From: Ignisphaera sp.
Lineage (GTDB): Archaea > Thermoproteota > Thermoprotei_A > Sulfolobales > Ignisphaeraceae
Reading direction: 5' to 3'
Length of the DNA stretch: 64,000 bases
Assembly: GCA_038831005.1 (NCBI GenBank)
Contig: JAWBKZ010000006.1
Span: 1-64,000 of the forward strand
Below the pieces are notes generated by a model. It worked only from the letters and a program-made list of their open reading frames with translations. It searched no databases and was not told the origin of the DNA. Below, piece after piece: positions 27,053 to 36,826 of the stretch; within the stretch, counting starts at the first letter, position 1, and each line of letters opens with the position of its first letter. Made by a program: the position numbers and the translations under genes.

Positions 27053-28207
27053 ATGGAAGATATATGGAGCATAATAAAACCATTGACCTCTGGTCAGGAA
27101 GAGATGTTCAATGCTTTAAATGATAAAAATTACGAAGTACTGGGATTCTTTGGACCTACAGGAACAGGTAAATCACTATTTAGTTTAGCCTACGGCGTTC
27201 ACTGTTTATTAAACAATAAGTATATCAGATTCATAATCATAAGACCTGTTGTTGACATTATAACTGGCGAAGAAATAGTGATAGCCAAAATGCCTCAGGC
27301 TTTTGCAGAGGCTATGAAAAACTACATCAGAGATATATTAGGTTCATTTATCGAATGGAGTAAAATAGAGGCTTTAATCAATGATGGTAAGATCGTATTA
27401 GCGGATCCCAGATATTTGAGGGGACGTTCATTTGATAACTCTGTAGTATTTCTAGATGATATTCAGCTTATGAAACCCGAGAGCATTATCGAAGCTATAG
27501 TCAGGGTCGGTAAAAACAGTAGACTTATAGTAGCTGGAGATCCCGTTTTCCAAGCACTTAAAGAAGTAGGAGAAGACCCCTCAGCTCTCATCAGAGAGGT
27601 TCTACTAAGCGAAGAAAAATCGTATGTCGTAGATTTAGGTATAAAAGATATAGTTAGAGAAGGTGCAAAACGAGGACTTAGATTCCTTGTAGAATACAAA
27701 CTTAGATCCAGAAAGTTAACAGATGAAGAGAAACGAATATATGATGTAGTTAAAGCTAAAGCACCAGATGCAGATATCATTACCGTTGTCGATTTGTCTG
27801 AACCTAAGAAAACATACGAAATTACTCAAGAACACGTTCCTGATGTACTCATAATAGTTAAACAAGGCCATATGGGAAGACTTGTAGGAAGAGGTGGTGA
27901 AAGAATAAACGTCGCTGAAAAAGAGCTAGACAAAAAATTAAGAGGCGCTGAATTAAATCTAGATTTCAAAGAGATGGTTCGATCTCTTCATCCTACATCA
28001 TGGATATGGAAACATATAGAGGAAGTAGATTTTGCTGGACCCAATCTTCAGATAAATGTATATGAAGATGTTATCGGAGCTGCTGTTGGACAAAAAGGAG
28101 CTTATGTAAGGTTCTTAGACACAGTATTTAAGAAGTTATTAGGAGTTGGAGTAAAGGTTATAGCTATAGAAAGGAAAAGAGAGAAAAGAGAGAGAAGGAG
28201 TAAGTAA
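27053..28207 (+). CDS. PhoH-like ATPase with C-terminal KH domains
   Basis: The ATG at 27053 follows AGGTGAT by four bases. Residues 34-41 (GPTGTGKS) are Walker A; VVFLDDIQ is Walker B and RLIVAGDP the sensor, the PhoH-type RecA-like ATPase. The C-terminal 130 residues hold two KH-type RNA-binding motifs with GxxG loops (RLVGRGGERI and AAVGQKGAYV) and a basic tail. Archaeal PhoH-KH fusions are thought to act on RNA, possibly as helicases; the substrate is unknown. It follows tyw3 closely. Confidence 0.88.
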   Translation: MEDIWSIIKPLTSGQEEMFNALNDKNYEVLGFFGPTGTGKSLFSLAYGVHCLLNNKYIRFIIIRPVVDIITGEEIVIAKMPQAFAEAMKNYIRDILGSFIEWSKIEALINDGKIVLADPRYLRGRSFDNSVVFLDDIQLMKPESIIEAIVRVGKNSRLIVAGDPVFQALKEVGEDPSALIREVLLSEEKSYVVDLGIKDIVREGAKRGLRFLVEYKLRSRKLTDEEKRIYDVVKAKAPDADIITVVDLSEPKKTYEITQEHVPDVLIIVKQGHMGRLVGRGGERINVAEKELDKKLRGAELNLDFKEMVRSLHPTSWIWKHIEEVDFAGPNLQINVYEDVIGAAVGQKGAYVRFLDTVFKKLLGVGVKVIAIERKREKRERRSK

Positions 28208-28381
28208 ATCTAGGGAATCTTGTCGAAAATCAAGGATTAAGATATTCATAATCAGTACATAATGTGGGTATCATTGTGAAGCAGCAGATGAAATACAATT
28301 AAGTAAGCTTATGAATAAGTTAATTCTAATGTAGATCTTATGATGTGAAATACCTCTCATTTCATAATCTTGGGTGACATA

Positions 28382-29512
28382 ATGAGAATACTGATAGAGA
28401 ATGCTTCTATCTATTCTTTACCAAATAAGCAATTTATTGAAAAAGGATTTGTATACATAGATAAAGGAGTTATAACATCCGTAGGAACAGGGAATCCTCC
28501 ACCTGAACTAGAATTTGCTGATTACGTTATAGATGGGCGGTATTCCGTCGCTATGCCTGGATTTGCAATAGGTATGGGCGATATACTTAGATATGTATTT
28601 AGATTCGAAAAGGGCTCTATAGACAACATTATAAGCACATTAAGCTCAAATGATATAGAGGCTCTGGTAGCAACGAATCTTGCTTCCTTTGCTTTAAATG
28701 GTGTCACATCCATTGTCACACGTGTAGATATTATTGATCAAAAAATACTTTCAGCAATTGTACGAGCGGCATCTGAATGTTGGATAAGAGTTCGAATACT
28801 TATCCCTATAAACAATATCGATGCAAATTCTGTTGAAGAAATCATTAAGTCGGCTCTAAAGAATGTACATGATCAAGAAGCTATAAACAAAAACATAATA
28901 ACCTTTGGACTCTATATTGATGTTAAATCTGATAAGAATATAATATATGTTGCTAAAACATTTAATGCTAGACTCTATATAGATCAGGATGTTATAGAGA
29001 CTATAGAGAGAAACAGTAATGTAATGAAAGATTGCACTCTAATTATTCGTAAATCCTTAAGCATAGAGTATATACCTATACAGAAAATTGTTTACCTAGA
29101 CCCCAATCTATGGCATCCCGAAAAAGGGTTAATTTCATTAGATCCTCTACAGCTCAATCCCAAGTCCTTTATAATCACTATGGGTAGAGTTATTGAAAAA
29201 CCACTAGAAATAATAAGTACTTTATGTCAATATAATCCATCAAACTTAGGCATAGGAACAGATATTATAGAGAATGGGAAACCAGCGGATATAATAGTAC
29301 TGGATTTCTCTAAACCACCTACAGGACCTATACCTATAACTGAATACAATATCGCTAGAGAAATTACATCAACGAATTATACTGTCGACACAGTTGTGAT
29401 AGGAGGTGAACTTGTTGTTGATCAAGGGCTTATACTTACAATTGGTGATAAACATATAAGGAAAGCTCGTTCAGTTATAGAAAGTATTGACAAAAGAGCA
29501 CAAATACTGTGA
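28382..29512 (+). CDS. Amidohydrolase-superfamily protein without metal ligands
   Basis: ATG 28382 is set by GGGTGAC four bases upstream. N-terminal LIENASIYSLPNKQFIEKGFVYIDKGVITSVG and the C-terminal GKPADIIVLDF...VDTVVIGGELVVDQG are the two halves of the composite beta-sandwich of amidohydrolases. Between them the strand-1 motif is PGFAIGMGDI where active members have PGxxDxHxH, and no other His ligand set is obvious, so metal-dependent hydrolysis is unlikely. It may be a structural or binding protein derived from a dihydroorotase/imidazolonepropionase-like enzyme. 377 residues; flanks show no operon partner. Confidence 0.75.
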   Translation: MRILIENASIYSLPNKQFIEKGFVYIDKGVITSVGTGNPPPELEFADYVIDGRYSVAMPGFAIGMGDILRYVFRFEKGSIDNIISTLSSNDIEALVATNLASFALNGVTSIVTRVDIIDQKILSAIVRAASECWIRVRILIPINNIDANSVEEIIKSALKNVHDQEAINKNIITFGLYIDVKSDKNIIYVAKTFNARLYIDQDVIETIERNSNVMKDCTLIIRKSLSIEYIPIQKIVYLDPNLWHPEKGLISLDPLQLNPKSFIITMGRVIEKPLEIISTLCQYNPSNLGIGTDIIENGKPADIIVLDFSKPPTGPIPITEYNIAREITSTNYTVDTVVIGGELVVDQGLILTIGDKHIRKARSVIESIDKRAQIL

Positions 29513-29743
29513 CGTATACTATGTTTTGACCTAGGGGCTTAGATAATATTAAAACTGGAATTATAGTGATGCATCATGTTTGTTACTTATGTAAGTAATT
29601 ATTTGTCCACATATTATAGTGGTACAATGTATATGAAACCTTAATCATGGTGTTCTCCTCGAGGATTTATTCACGTATTATAATGTGGTAGTAGGGTCAC
29701 AGAATATATTTGTTCAAAAACTATATCTAAGTATGGGATACTA

Positions 29744-30220
29744 ATGAAAAAGAATGAAGAAATAGTGCTTTTCTGTGTAAGCACAGAATGTATTGATGAT
29801 ATGCTTAAGAAATTGATTGATTTATATAGAGTTGAACTATATAGCTATAACAATATAGCAAAACGCTACGGTATTTACTTGAAACCTGTACATATAGCTG
29901 TTAAGAAACACAAAAATGGTTCAAAAGTGTATCATTACTATGGTAGATATTGGTACAAGATAATGTATAGTGAAGGTAGGCTTGTTTGGACATACATCGG
30001 TAAAGAGAAACCACTTGATGAATTGCCTGATCCTCCACTAAATCCATTTATGGTTGTGAAAGTCTTGAGGTCTGAAGATAGGGAAAAAGCTTGTGTTTAT
30101 GTAGATAACAGATATAGTCTACAGAATGTGTATAGATACTTTGTGTCAGCTCTTGAGAGTAGCACTCTATGTTCGAACCTCGATAAAAGAATCGTGCTAA
30201 GTAACCTAGTAGCTGAGTGA
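29744..30220 (+). CDS. Unrecognised 158-aa protein upstream of priL
   Basis: ATG with GGGAT four bases upstream. The product is basic and aromatic-rich, with a central KHKNGSKVYHYYGRYWYKIMY segment followed by RLVWTYIGKEKP, a beta-rich pattern seen in small nucleic-acid-binding proteins. I do not recognise a named family. It ends 4 bases before the primase large subunit gene on the same strand, so cotranscription is very likely and a link with priming is worth considering. Confidence 0.6.
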   Translation: MKKNEEIVLFCVSTECIDDMLKKLIDLYRVELYSYNNIAKRYGIYLKPVHIAVKKHKNGSKVYHYYGRYWYKIMYSEGRLVWTYIGKEKPLDELPDPPLNPFMVVKVLRSEDREKACVYVDNRYSLQNVYRYFVSALESSTLCSNLDKRIVLSNLVAE

Positions 30221-30224
30221 TAAT

Positions 30225-31430
30225 ATGGATAAAGTACTAAACGTTATACTGAAGGTTAAATCATGTGAAAACTTGGTTAACATCATTACAGATCCTACTC
30301 ATTACTCACAATTCGAATTTGATGCTTTAATGAAGAGATACGCAGATTATGACAAAATTCTTCATTCTGTCTTTCAAGGTGATGTAGAAGGTCATGATGC
30401 TGATAAGAACTTTATCACAGTAGCTTCTGATCCTGTGTACCTCTTGTTGGCCGCCATAGCCATAATCTTAGGAGATCCTTATATAGGTAGATTTTCTCTA
30501 CAATTCTCAAAAACCTATAAACGAAAAGTTCTCGAAGCTCTAGACGATGAGAACATCATTCTTCGCTCAAGTGTATTAGGACTAAATATAGAATATCGTG
30601 AAACATGCTTTAAAGAGATACTTTATATTGTATCACATAGCAATACAATAACGAGTATATGTTACAAATATCGTATACCTGTACATATCTATCTAAATGT
30701 TGCACAGAAACTGTTAACAGAATCTTCATGGAAGTTATCTGCATTCCCTATACACAAAGGTTATATCTATATAGATGATAGAGAAAAAGTCTTGAGGCTG
30801 ATTTCGGAAGGCATATATAATGTAGCAAGCTCTAGACTTAGAGAACTAAGATCCACATGCATTAATCTAGATGACTTCAGAGAAAATCTACTCAATTCGA
30901 TAAAAACCATACACACAGATCTGGGCTCAGTTGTTAATGAGTTTCTAAACTCGATTACTACAAAAGTGGATAGAAATAGAAGAAGTGTCAACGAAGCAGA
31001 TGTATTAACGTCCACAAGTATCACTTCTCTGGAGATCCATAATATTGATGAGCTCGTCTCTGTAGCTCAAACTCTCTTTCCTCCATGTATACGAAAACTT
31101 ATTGAAGATATTACCAAAGGAGAAAATCTATCGCATCACCAACGTTTTGCATTAGCCACATTCTTAATAAACATGGGTATAAACATAGATACAATAGTGA
31201 GGTTGTTTAGCTATAGTCCAGATTTTAACGAGAGGATTACCCGGTATCAGATAGAGCATTTAGCTGGGCTTAAAGGATCTAAGAAGAAGTACCTTGTGTA
31301 CAGTTGTGATACCATGAAGACCTTGGGAATGTGTAAAGCTGAATGCAATATTAAGAACCCTCTTATCTATGTAAGAAAATTGTCGAGTTTCAGTTCAAGA
31401 AAGAACGAGATAAGTAAAACGAAGCAGTAG
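30225..31430 (+). CDS. priL: DNA primase large subunit
   Basis: The 401-residue protein has the helical N-terminal domain and the C-terminal iron-sulfur domain of archaeal-eukaryotic primase: FPPCIRKLIEDITKGENLSHHQRFALATFLINMG, LFSYSPDFNERITRYQIEHLAG, and cysteines in FPPC, YSC, GMC and AEC, the four ligands of the [4Fe-4S] cluster. With PriS it starts RNA/DNA primers. PriS is not in the window. The GTGATAAT upstream and the 4-base gap to the previous gene place it in an operon. Confidence 0.95.
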   Translation: MDKVLNVILKVKSCENLVNIITDPTHYSQFEFDALMKRYADYDKILHSVFQGDVEGHDADKNFITVASDPVYLLLAAIAIILGDPYIGRFSLQFSKTYKRKVLEALDDENIILRSSVLGLNIEYRETCFKEILYIVSHSNTITSICYKYRIPVHIYLNVAQKLLTESSWKLSAFPIHKGYIYIDDREKVLRLISEGIYNVASSRLRELRSTCINLDDFRENLLNSIKTIHTDLGSVVNEFLNSITTKVDRNRRSVNEADVLTSTSITSLEIHNIDELVSVAQTLFPPCIRKLIEDITKGENLSHHQRFALATFLINMGINIDTIVRLFSYSPDFNERITRYQIEHLAGLKGSKKKYLVYSCDTMKTLGMCKAECNIKNPLIYVRKLSSFSSRKNEISKTKQ

Positions 31431-31466
31431 ATATGATTTATACTATATTGCATACCATCTCATCAA

Positions 31467-32228
31467 CTAAGCTTTTGCAGCTAAATAATACATGATTTTT
31501 CCTCCGGCGAATTCTAGTGATATGTTTAGAGGTGCTTCTGAACCATACTTTAAATCCACAATGTTACTTAGACTGAGTATATCTATTACCTTAGCTAGGT
31601 ATTCGCTATCATATGAAACTGTAGCACTCTTATTTACCTTTAGACTTATAATGTTCCCTGAATCTGTGGTCAATCTATATATACTTCTCCTTGTATCGTA
31701 GTCAAAGAACGTTAGAGATTCGCTATCAGATGATATACCTATTGTTGAAGCTATATCCGATAACTCAGTAATAGTTGTCTTAAGCGGTGATGTCAAAATC
31801 GATGCCTCTACATCGTATACCGGTTTAAGTTCCGGTACCTCTTCTGCTAACACACCTATATTTCTAAACTTGTATCTTCTCGGATTTGTTCCCTCAATAA
31901 CTATCTCTACGTATTCTTCATTAGCTGTTACAATTATCTTATCGCTTTTTTTCAAGTTTTTGAGTATCTTTGCTAGATTCGATACAGCTAAACCTATAGA
32001 TATACTATCATCTACCTTGAATTCATGGAATGTCTCAGGAGGTAAATCGATAATCAGCATAGCTATTCTGCTTGGATCTAGAGCCCTTATATGCACTCCT
32101 TCAGGATTCACCTGTATCGCCGTTTCATCGACAAGTTCTGCAACAGTCTTTAAAACCGCTATATAATCTCTCGCACTTGGATACAAGAATAATACCTTAG
32201 GCTCTATGGTTAACTGTATCGTGCTCAA
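31467..32228 (-). CDS. pcn: DNA polymerase sliding clamp PCNA
   Basis: The 253-residue product shows the two-domain PCNA fold: ELVDETAIQVNPEGVHIRALDPSRIAMLIIDLP, the central loop region VPELKPVYDVEASI, and the C-terminal GKIMYYLAAKA. The start is TTG with GGTGAT four bases upstream (the residue is read as Met). Crenarchaea usually make a heterotrimeric clamp from three PCNA genes; which subunit this is cannot be decided without comparison. It is convergent with priL, keeping replication genes side by side. Confidence 0.96.
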   Translation of the reverse strand: MSTIQLTIEPKVLFLYPSARDYIAVLKTVAELVDETAIQVNPEGVHIRALDPSRIAMLIIDLPPETFHEFKVDDSISIGLAVSNLAKILKNLKKSDKIIVTANEEYVEIVIEGTNPRRYKFRNIGVLAEEVPELKPVYDVEASILTSPLKTTITELSDIASTIGISSDSESLTFFDYDTRRSIYRLTTDSGNIISLKVNKSATVSYDSEYLAKVIDILSLSNIVDLKYGSEAPLNISLEFAGGKIMYYLAAKA

Positions 32229-32417
32229 GCTATCACCTATCTAATTAGATTTGCTGTAAAACAACTAATAAATAGTTTTACGCATGCTTAACGATCAACT
32301 ACACTATAGACATAGTTATAGTAGTAGGATGGAAATGCATATAATCACAATAATCACAGCATAATGCGTTAGATGTTTTTAGATTCTGCTTAAATCTAAT
32401 ATGGGTTTGGAGTAAAC

Positions 32418-34436
32418 ATGTTGAAATTGCCCTCGAGCTACATACTCGTCATAGCCGAGAAACCAAGAGCAGCAGAAAAAATAGCACACGCGCTTGGCAA
32501 ATCATCAAAAATTCCCGTAGATGGTGTACCTGTATGGATAACGTACAGAAATCATGAATACTATATTATAGCTCCTGTAGCTGGCCATATGTATACACTA
32601 TCTACTAGTTCGAAAGGGTATCCTGTGTATACCTATAAATGGGTTCCACGATATTTCATTGATGAAAAAGCTAAACGTACAAAAAAGTTTCTAGATGTTA
32701 TAGCTAAACTGTCTAGATACGCAAAGTTCTACATAAATGCTTGTGATTACGATGTTGAAGGATCGCTGATAGGATACATGGTTATAAAGAATCTTGGAGA
32801 CGAAAGAAGAGCCTTTAGAGCAAAATTTTCGAGTCTTACAGCTTCAGATATAGTTAGAGCTTTTGAAAATCTTTCAAGTCTAGATTACAATATGATTGAA
32901 GCTGGTTACTGTAGGCATGTACTAGATTGGCTATGGGGGATAAATATATCACGTGCTCTAATGGATATATATATCCATGCATTTGGGTCTAGAAGAGTTT
33001 TGAGTGCAGGAAGGGTACAGACACCTACTCTAGCACATATCGTCGATATTGTGCTTAAGAAGAGACTCCATGTACCCGTACCTCTAGCTTATCCATCTAT
33101 AAAAATAGCTATTGGTGGTAATGTGTATGCCCTAGAATCTCTAGATGAGCCATTCAATTCATATGAAGAAGCACAGAGGTATCTCAATAAAGTTAAAGAT
33201 AATCCACGAGCATACGTAAAAAACATATCCGTTAAAAATGTTGATATTCCTTCACCACATCCATTCAATTTACCTGATCTACAGAGTGAAACACATAGGA
33301 TACTAAAAGTCTCACCCTATCTTACACAAAAAATAGCTGAAGATCTATATCTAGAGGCTTTGATAAGTTATCCTAGAACAAATAGCCAAAAACTTCCCCA
33401 ATCATTAAATAACAGAAGTATACTAGAGAAGCTATCCCTAATTCCTATATACAAACCTCTTGTAACAAAACTGCTTACTGAATGTAGAGGAATACTTAAC
33501 CCCAATAATGGTCCTAAAGATGATCCAGCTCATCCAGCCATATATCCCACAGGAGAAGGAGATTTAACTAAACTTAGTAAACTTCATCTTAAGCTATACG
33601 ATCTTATAGTTAGGAGGTATTTGGCGACTTTTGCAAACCCTATGAAGGTTCAGTACACAAATATATATTTTGATGTTCATGGTCGTCAATACGTTTTGCG
33701 TGGAGCTAAGATTGTTGAAAAAGGTTGGAGTCTTTACTATCCATTTATTGAAATTAATGAAAAAATAGTTCCTTATAATCTTTTGAAGGAGGAAATAAGC
33801 ATACCTATAGAAGATTTACGCTTAAACATAAGGTATTCACGTCCCTTAAAATCGCCTACAAGGATCGAAATACTAAAATGGATGGAAAGTATTGAAATAG
33901 GTACAGAAGCCACTAGAGCAGAAATAGTTGAAACACTATTTAAGCGTGGTTATGTATACTCTAGATCTAAAGGAGTAGAGGTATCGGATCTAGCTGTAGC
34001 ATTAGTACACATTCTTAAGGAGTATGTTAAGGATCTTGTAAGCGTAGATCTAACTAGAGATTTTGAGAAAATGCTTGATAACATTAAAACAGGGAAAATG
34101 CGCTGTAGAGATATTGAAGAGAGGGCTAGAACTGTTATTGACAGCTATCTGAGGAATATAAAGACTTACATTTCTGATATAGTTGAAGTAATTAAGGTTT
34201 ATGTCAAGACGGATAAAAGCTTAGAGAATGCTTGTCATATATGTAGAAGAAGTACTTATAAAGAAAATCTATGTCTATTTCATTATGAAGCTTTAACAAG
34301 AATTAAAGAGAGGTATAAAGATTGGCAAAAGTTTAGGTATGGATGGCGAGAATATCTAGAAAGGATATGTAGGCTAAACTCTAGTGGGGCATATGTTAAA
34401 GAAGTATGTAGGTACGTACTCGAAAAGAGCATCTAA
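32418..34436 (+). CDS. topA: Type IA DNA topoisomerase (Topo III-like)
   Basis: The 672-residue enzyme has an N-terminal Toprim domain (VIAEKPRAAEKIAHALG, ACDYDVEGSLIGY), the GAGxVQ-type motif SAGRVQTPTL, and the catalytic tyrosine in LISYPRTNSQ. A short cysteine cluster (CHIC...CLFH) near the C terminus may bind zinc. It relaxes negatively supercoiled DNA through single-strand breaks. GGAG precedes the ATG. It is distinct from the reverse gyrase at 60060-63821. Confidence 0.95.
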   Translation: MLKLPSSYILVIAEKPRAAEKIAHALGKSSKIPVDGVPVWITYRNHEYYIIAPVAGHMYTLSTSSKGYPVYTYKWVPRYFIDEKAKRTKKFLDVIAKLSRYAKFYINACDYDVEGSLIGYMVIKNLGDERRAFRAKFSSLTASDIVRAFENLSSLDYNMIEAGYCRHVLDWLWGINISRALMDIYIHAFGSRRVLSAGRVQTPTLAHIVDIVLKKRLHVPVPLAYPSIKIAIGGNVYALESLDEPFNSYEEAQRYLNKVKDNPRAYVKNISVKNVDIPSPHPFNLPDLQSETHRILKVSPYLTQKIAEDLYLEALISYPRTNSQKLPQSLNNRSILEKLSLIPIYKPLVTKLLTECRGILNPNNGPKDDPAHPAIYPTGEGDLTKLSKLHLKLYDLIVRRYLATFANPMKVQYTNIYFDVHGRQYVLRGAKIVEKGWSLYYPFIEINEKIVPYNLLKEEISIPIEDLRLNIRYSRPLKSPTRIEILKWMESIEIGTEATRAEIVETLFKRGYVYSRSKGVEVSDLAVALVHILKEYVKDLVSVDLTRDFEKMLDNIKTGKMRCRDIEERARTVIDSYLRNIKTYISDIVEVIKVYVKTDKSLENACHICRRSTYKENLCLFHYEALTRIKERYKDWQKFRYGWREYLERICRLNSSGAYVKEVCRYVLEKSI

Positions 34437-34439
34437 TAT

Positions 34440-34961
34440 CTAAAGGGGCGTAAGACCTGTTATTTTCACAACCATTGTTGAGATAGAAAGTGCTTTACCA
34501 GCTACTCTATCTATAGGTATTCCTCTAATTACATTTCCTTGCGTAACCGATTTAACATGTGATTCGTATCCCTTCAAAATCTTTATATCATCTATATGGC
34601 ATTCTCTACTAGTTATATATGCAACACCGCTTAAGATATGGCTATCCACATATATATTATTATCTCCCTTAGTTATATAAACTATATCTCCATCACTACA
34701 TGTAGCTATGGCTATAGTGCGATGTATCACGAATTCATTTCTATCATTTTTAAACACTATTACATCGCCTAAACTTATGTCTTTAGAAGGTACTATTATA
34801 ACTATATCGTTCTCACGTAGAAGAGGATACATACTTATGCCTTTCACGACAGCTAAAACCACTTGATCATAAATGTAGTACATCACGTTGGCATAAATCA
34901 GAAACAGTATGACTGCTATCAGAAAAACATTTACAACTATGTCTACAATTTTTTTAAGCAT
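34440..34961 (-). CDS. Signal peptidase I (Sec11/S26B type)
   Basis: One N-terminal membrane span (IVVNVFLIAVILFLIYANVMYYI) precedes the catalytic Ser motif VKGISMYPLL and the His motif FVIHRTIAI; archaeal enzymes use Ser-His rather than the bacterial Ser-Lys pair, and Ser-His is seen here. A C-terminal hydrophobic segment may be a second span. The enzyme removes signal peptides on the outer face of the membrane; the large secreted cellulase at 54972-59069 is one likely client. The second ATG is chosen; GAGG of the upstream gene end serves as ribosome-binding site. Confidence 0.92.
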   Translation of the reverse strand: MLKKIVDIVVNVFLIAVILFLIYANVMYYIYDQVVLAVVKGISMYPLLRENDIVIIVPSKDISLGDVIVFKNDRNEFVIHRTIAIATCSDGDIVYITKGDNNIYVDSHILSGVAYITSRECHIDDIKILKGYESHVKSVTQGNVIRGIPIDRVAGKALSISTMVVKITGLTPL

Positions 34962-34967
34962 CATTTA

Positions 34968-35297
34968 CTATTCTTCCTCACTCTCTAGTTCTTCAAGATC
35001 CAGCTCTATAACGGGGGCAGGTCTACTAGATTTTGAGCTCTCCTTAGATAATTTAACACTCTTTTTAGCGCCTTCTATCTCAACATCTTCTCCAACTTTC
35101 ATTTTAGTTACAACACCCCTCCATCTGTATCCACATGTAGGACACTCATAACTACCCATAACGGTTATCGTTATTCTACCTTGACTATCAGGTAAAGGTG
35201 AAACTAATTGCCATGTTTTAGATGGCTCTACAGTTGTACCACATTTGGGGCATATGTTTCCCCGCGAGTCCTTACCACCCTTTCCTCCTTTAGTCAT
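34968..35297 (-). CDS. Zinc-ribbon protein with acidic tail (crenarchaeal, function unknown)
   Basis: The product (109 aa) begins MTKGGKGGK, has two CPxCG knuckles (NICPKCGTTV and YECPTCGYRW) framing a beta-rich 40-residue core, and ends in an acidic tail (ELDLEELESEEE). I recognise the type as a crenarchaeal zinc-ribbon protein but not a named function; transcription- or translation-related roles are common for such proteins. ATG 35297 has GGGTG upstream, whereas the ATG at 35315 lies too near the TATA element. The stop is followed after 6 bases by the signal peptidase gene, so the two are cotranscribed. Confidence 0.7.
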   Translation of the reverse strand: MTKGGKGGKDSRGNICPKCGTTVEPSKTWQLVSPLPDSQGRITITVMGSYECPTCGYRWRGVVTKMKVGEDVEIEGAKKSVKLSKESSKSSRPAPVIELDLEELESEEE

Positions 35298-35325
35298 AAT
35301 TGTTACACCCAACATTTATGACAAA

Positions 35326-35339
35326 TTTAAATATTTAAA
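35326..35339. promoter_or_regulatory. Palindromic TATA element shared by eno and the zinc-ribbon gene
   Basis: TTTAAATATTTAAA is a perfect 14-bp palindrome between two divergent genes. A start about 26 bases away to the left (near 35306) would give the zinc-ribbon mRNA a 9-base leader, and to the right (near 35359) the enolase mRNA a leader of about 22 bases containing GGTG. One symmetric TATA box could thus serve both directions. Confidence 0.5.
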
Positions 35340-35380
35340 GTTTTAGCATTAATACATAATTAAATATTTTGGTGTACATT

Positions 35381-36670
35381 ATGGTAAACCTCTATTTGAT
35401 AAAATATGTAGATGCCCTTCAGGTTATTGATTCTAGAGGAGACCCTACAGTTGAGGTGTATATTGAAACAATTGGTGGCGGTATAGGTAGAGCTATAGCT
35501 CCTGCTGGCGCGTCAAGAGGTAAGTTTGAAGCTGTTGAGATAAGGGATGGAGATGCGAATAGATATAAAGGCAGAGGAGTTCTCAGGGCTATAGGCAATG
35601 TTGTGAATTATATTGCTTCAGCTATACAGGGTATGGATTCTAGAAAACAGTTTGAAATAGACAGAGTACTCATAGAGCTTGACGGGACTCAGAATAAAGA
35701 GAAAATTGGTGGTAACGCTATGATAGCAACAAGTTTAGCTGTAGCAAAAGCTGCGGCTGATACTGCTAAACTACCGTTATTCCAGTATCTTGGAGGAACA
35801 AGAGCTAGAGTTCTTCCCGTACCTATGCTGAACATAATAAATGGTGGAGCACATGCAGGTAATGAGCTCGCTGTACAGGAGTTTATGATAGTTCCTATAG
35901 GATTTGATAGATTTTCAGAGGCACTCAGGGCGGCAGTAGAAATATATAAGGAATTGAAATCATTCCTTAAATCACAATACGGTGCTTCTGCCACTAATGT
36001 AGGTGATGAAGGGGGATTTGCACCACCTATGAAGCTTGTTAGCGAGGCCATATCTGCTCTAGCTAAATCTATAAGGAATTGTGGATATGATATAGAAAAT
36101 CAAATTAGGATATCGCTTGATGCAGCAGCTTCACAATTCTATGTTGAGAATAAAGATGTATACAGGATTGATGGTCAAGAATTATCAAGGGATAAGCTCA
36201 TAGAGTATTGGAAGAAGCTTACAGATGAGTATGCATTACTTAGCATAGAAGATCCATTTAATGAAGATGATTTCGAAGGATATGCCGATTTACGTAGAGC
36301 TCTCAAAGGCAAGACCATAATCGTAGGAGACGATTTAACGGTTACAAATGTCAATAGGCTATCAGAAGCCATAAAGAGAGATGCGGTAAGTGGTGTAATA
36401 GTTAAGCCTAATCAAGTGGGAACATTATCAGAAACTCTAGAGTTTATTGAGATGTCTAAACAAAATAGTATAGTAACGATAATTAGTCATAGAAGTGGGG
36501 AAAGTGAAGACACATCAATAGCCCATATAGCTACAGCCGTTGGAGGACCATTCATAAAAACAGGTGCACCTGCAAGAGGAGAAAGAACAGTTAAATATAA
36601 TGAGTTATTAAGAATAGAAAAGATTCTCGGTTCCGAAGCAGTTTATGCAGGAAAATACGTTTTAAGATAA
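35381..36670 (+). CDS. eno: Enolase
   Basis: Enolase converts 2-phosphoglycerate to phosphoenolpyruvate in glycolysis and gluconeogenesis. Motifs are DSRGDPTVEV (usually DSRGNPTVEV), APAGASRGKFEAVE, NIINGGAHAGN, VGDEGGFAPP, the metal ligands in SLDAA, LSIEDPF and GDDLTVTN, and the catalytic KPNQVGTLSET and SHRSGESEDT. Length of 429 residues is normal. ATG 35381 has GGTG six bases upstream. Confidence 0.97.
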   Translation: MVNLYLIKYVDALQVIDSRGDPTVEVYIETIGGGIGRAIAPAGASRGKFEAVEIRDGDANRYKGRGVLRAIGNVVNYIASAIQGMDSRKQFEIDRVLIELDGTQNKEKIGGNAMIATSLAVAKAAADTAKLPLFQYLGGTRARVLPVPMLNIINGGAHAGNELAVQEFMIVPIGFDRFSEALRAAVEIYKELKSFLKSQYGASATNVGDEGGFAPPMKLVSEAISALAKSIRNCGYDIENQIRISLDAAASQFYVENKDVYRIDGQELSRDKLIEYWKKLTDEYALLSIEDPFNEDDFEGYADLRRALKGKTIIVGDDLTVTNVNRLSEAIKRDAVSGVIVKPNQVGTLSETLEFIEMSKQNSIVTIISHRSGESEDTSIAHIATAVGGPFIKTGAPARGERTVKYNELLRIEKILGSEAVYAGKYVLR

Positions 36671-36826
36671 ACAGTTTAGTCAGTCACGGGTTCAAACATC
36701 ATATTTTCAGTAGCGCCTCAGCATCATCATCTAGATAAGAAGAGCCAAATTTATACAAAATATTCTGAAATAAAATAAACTTTTGAGTTAGTAAATACAA
36801 GCACTTATAGAGTTAGGGTAAAGAAA

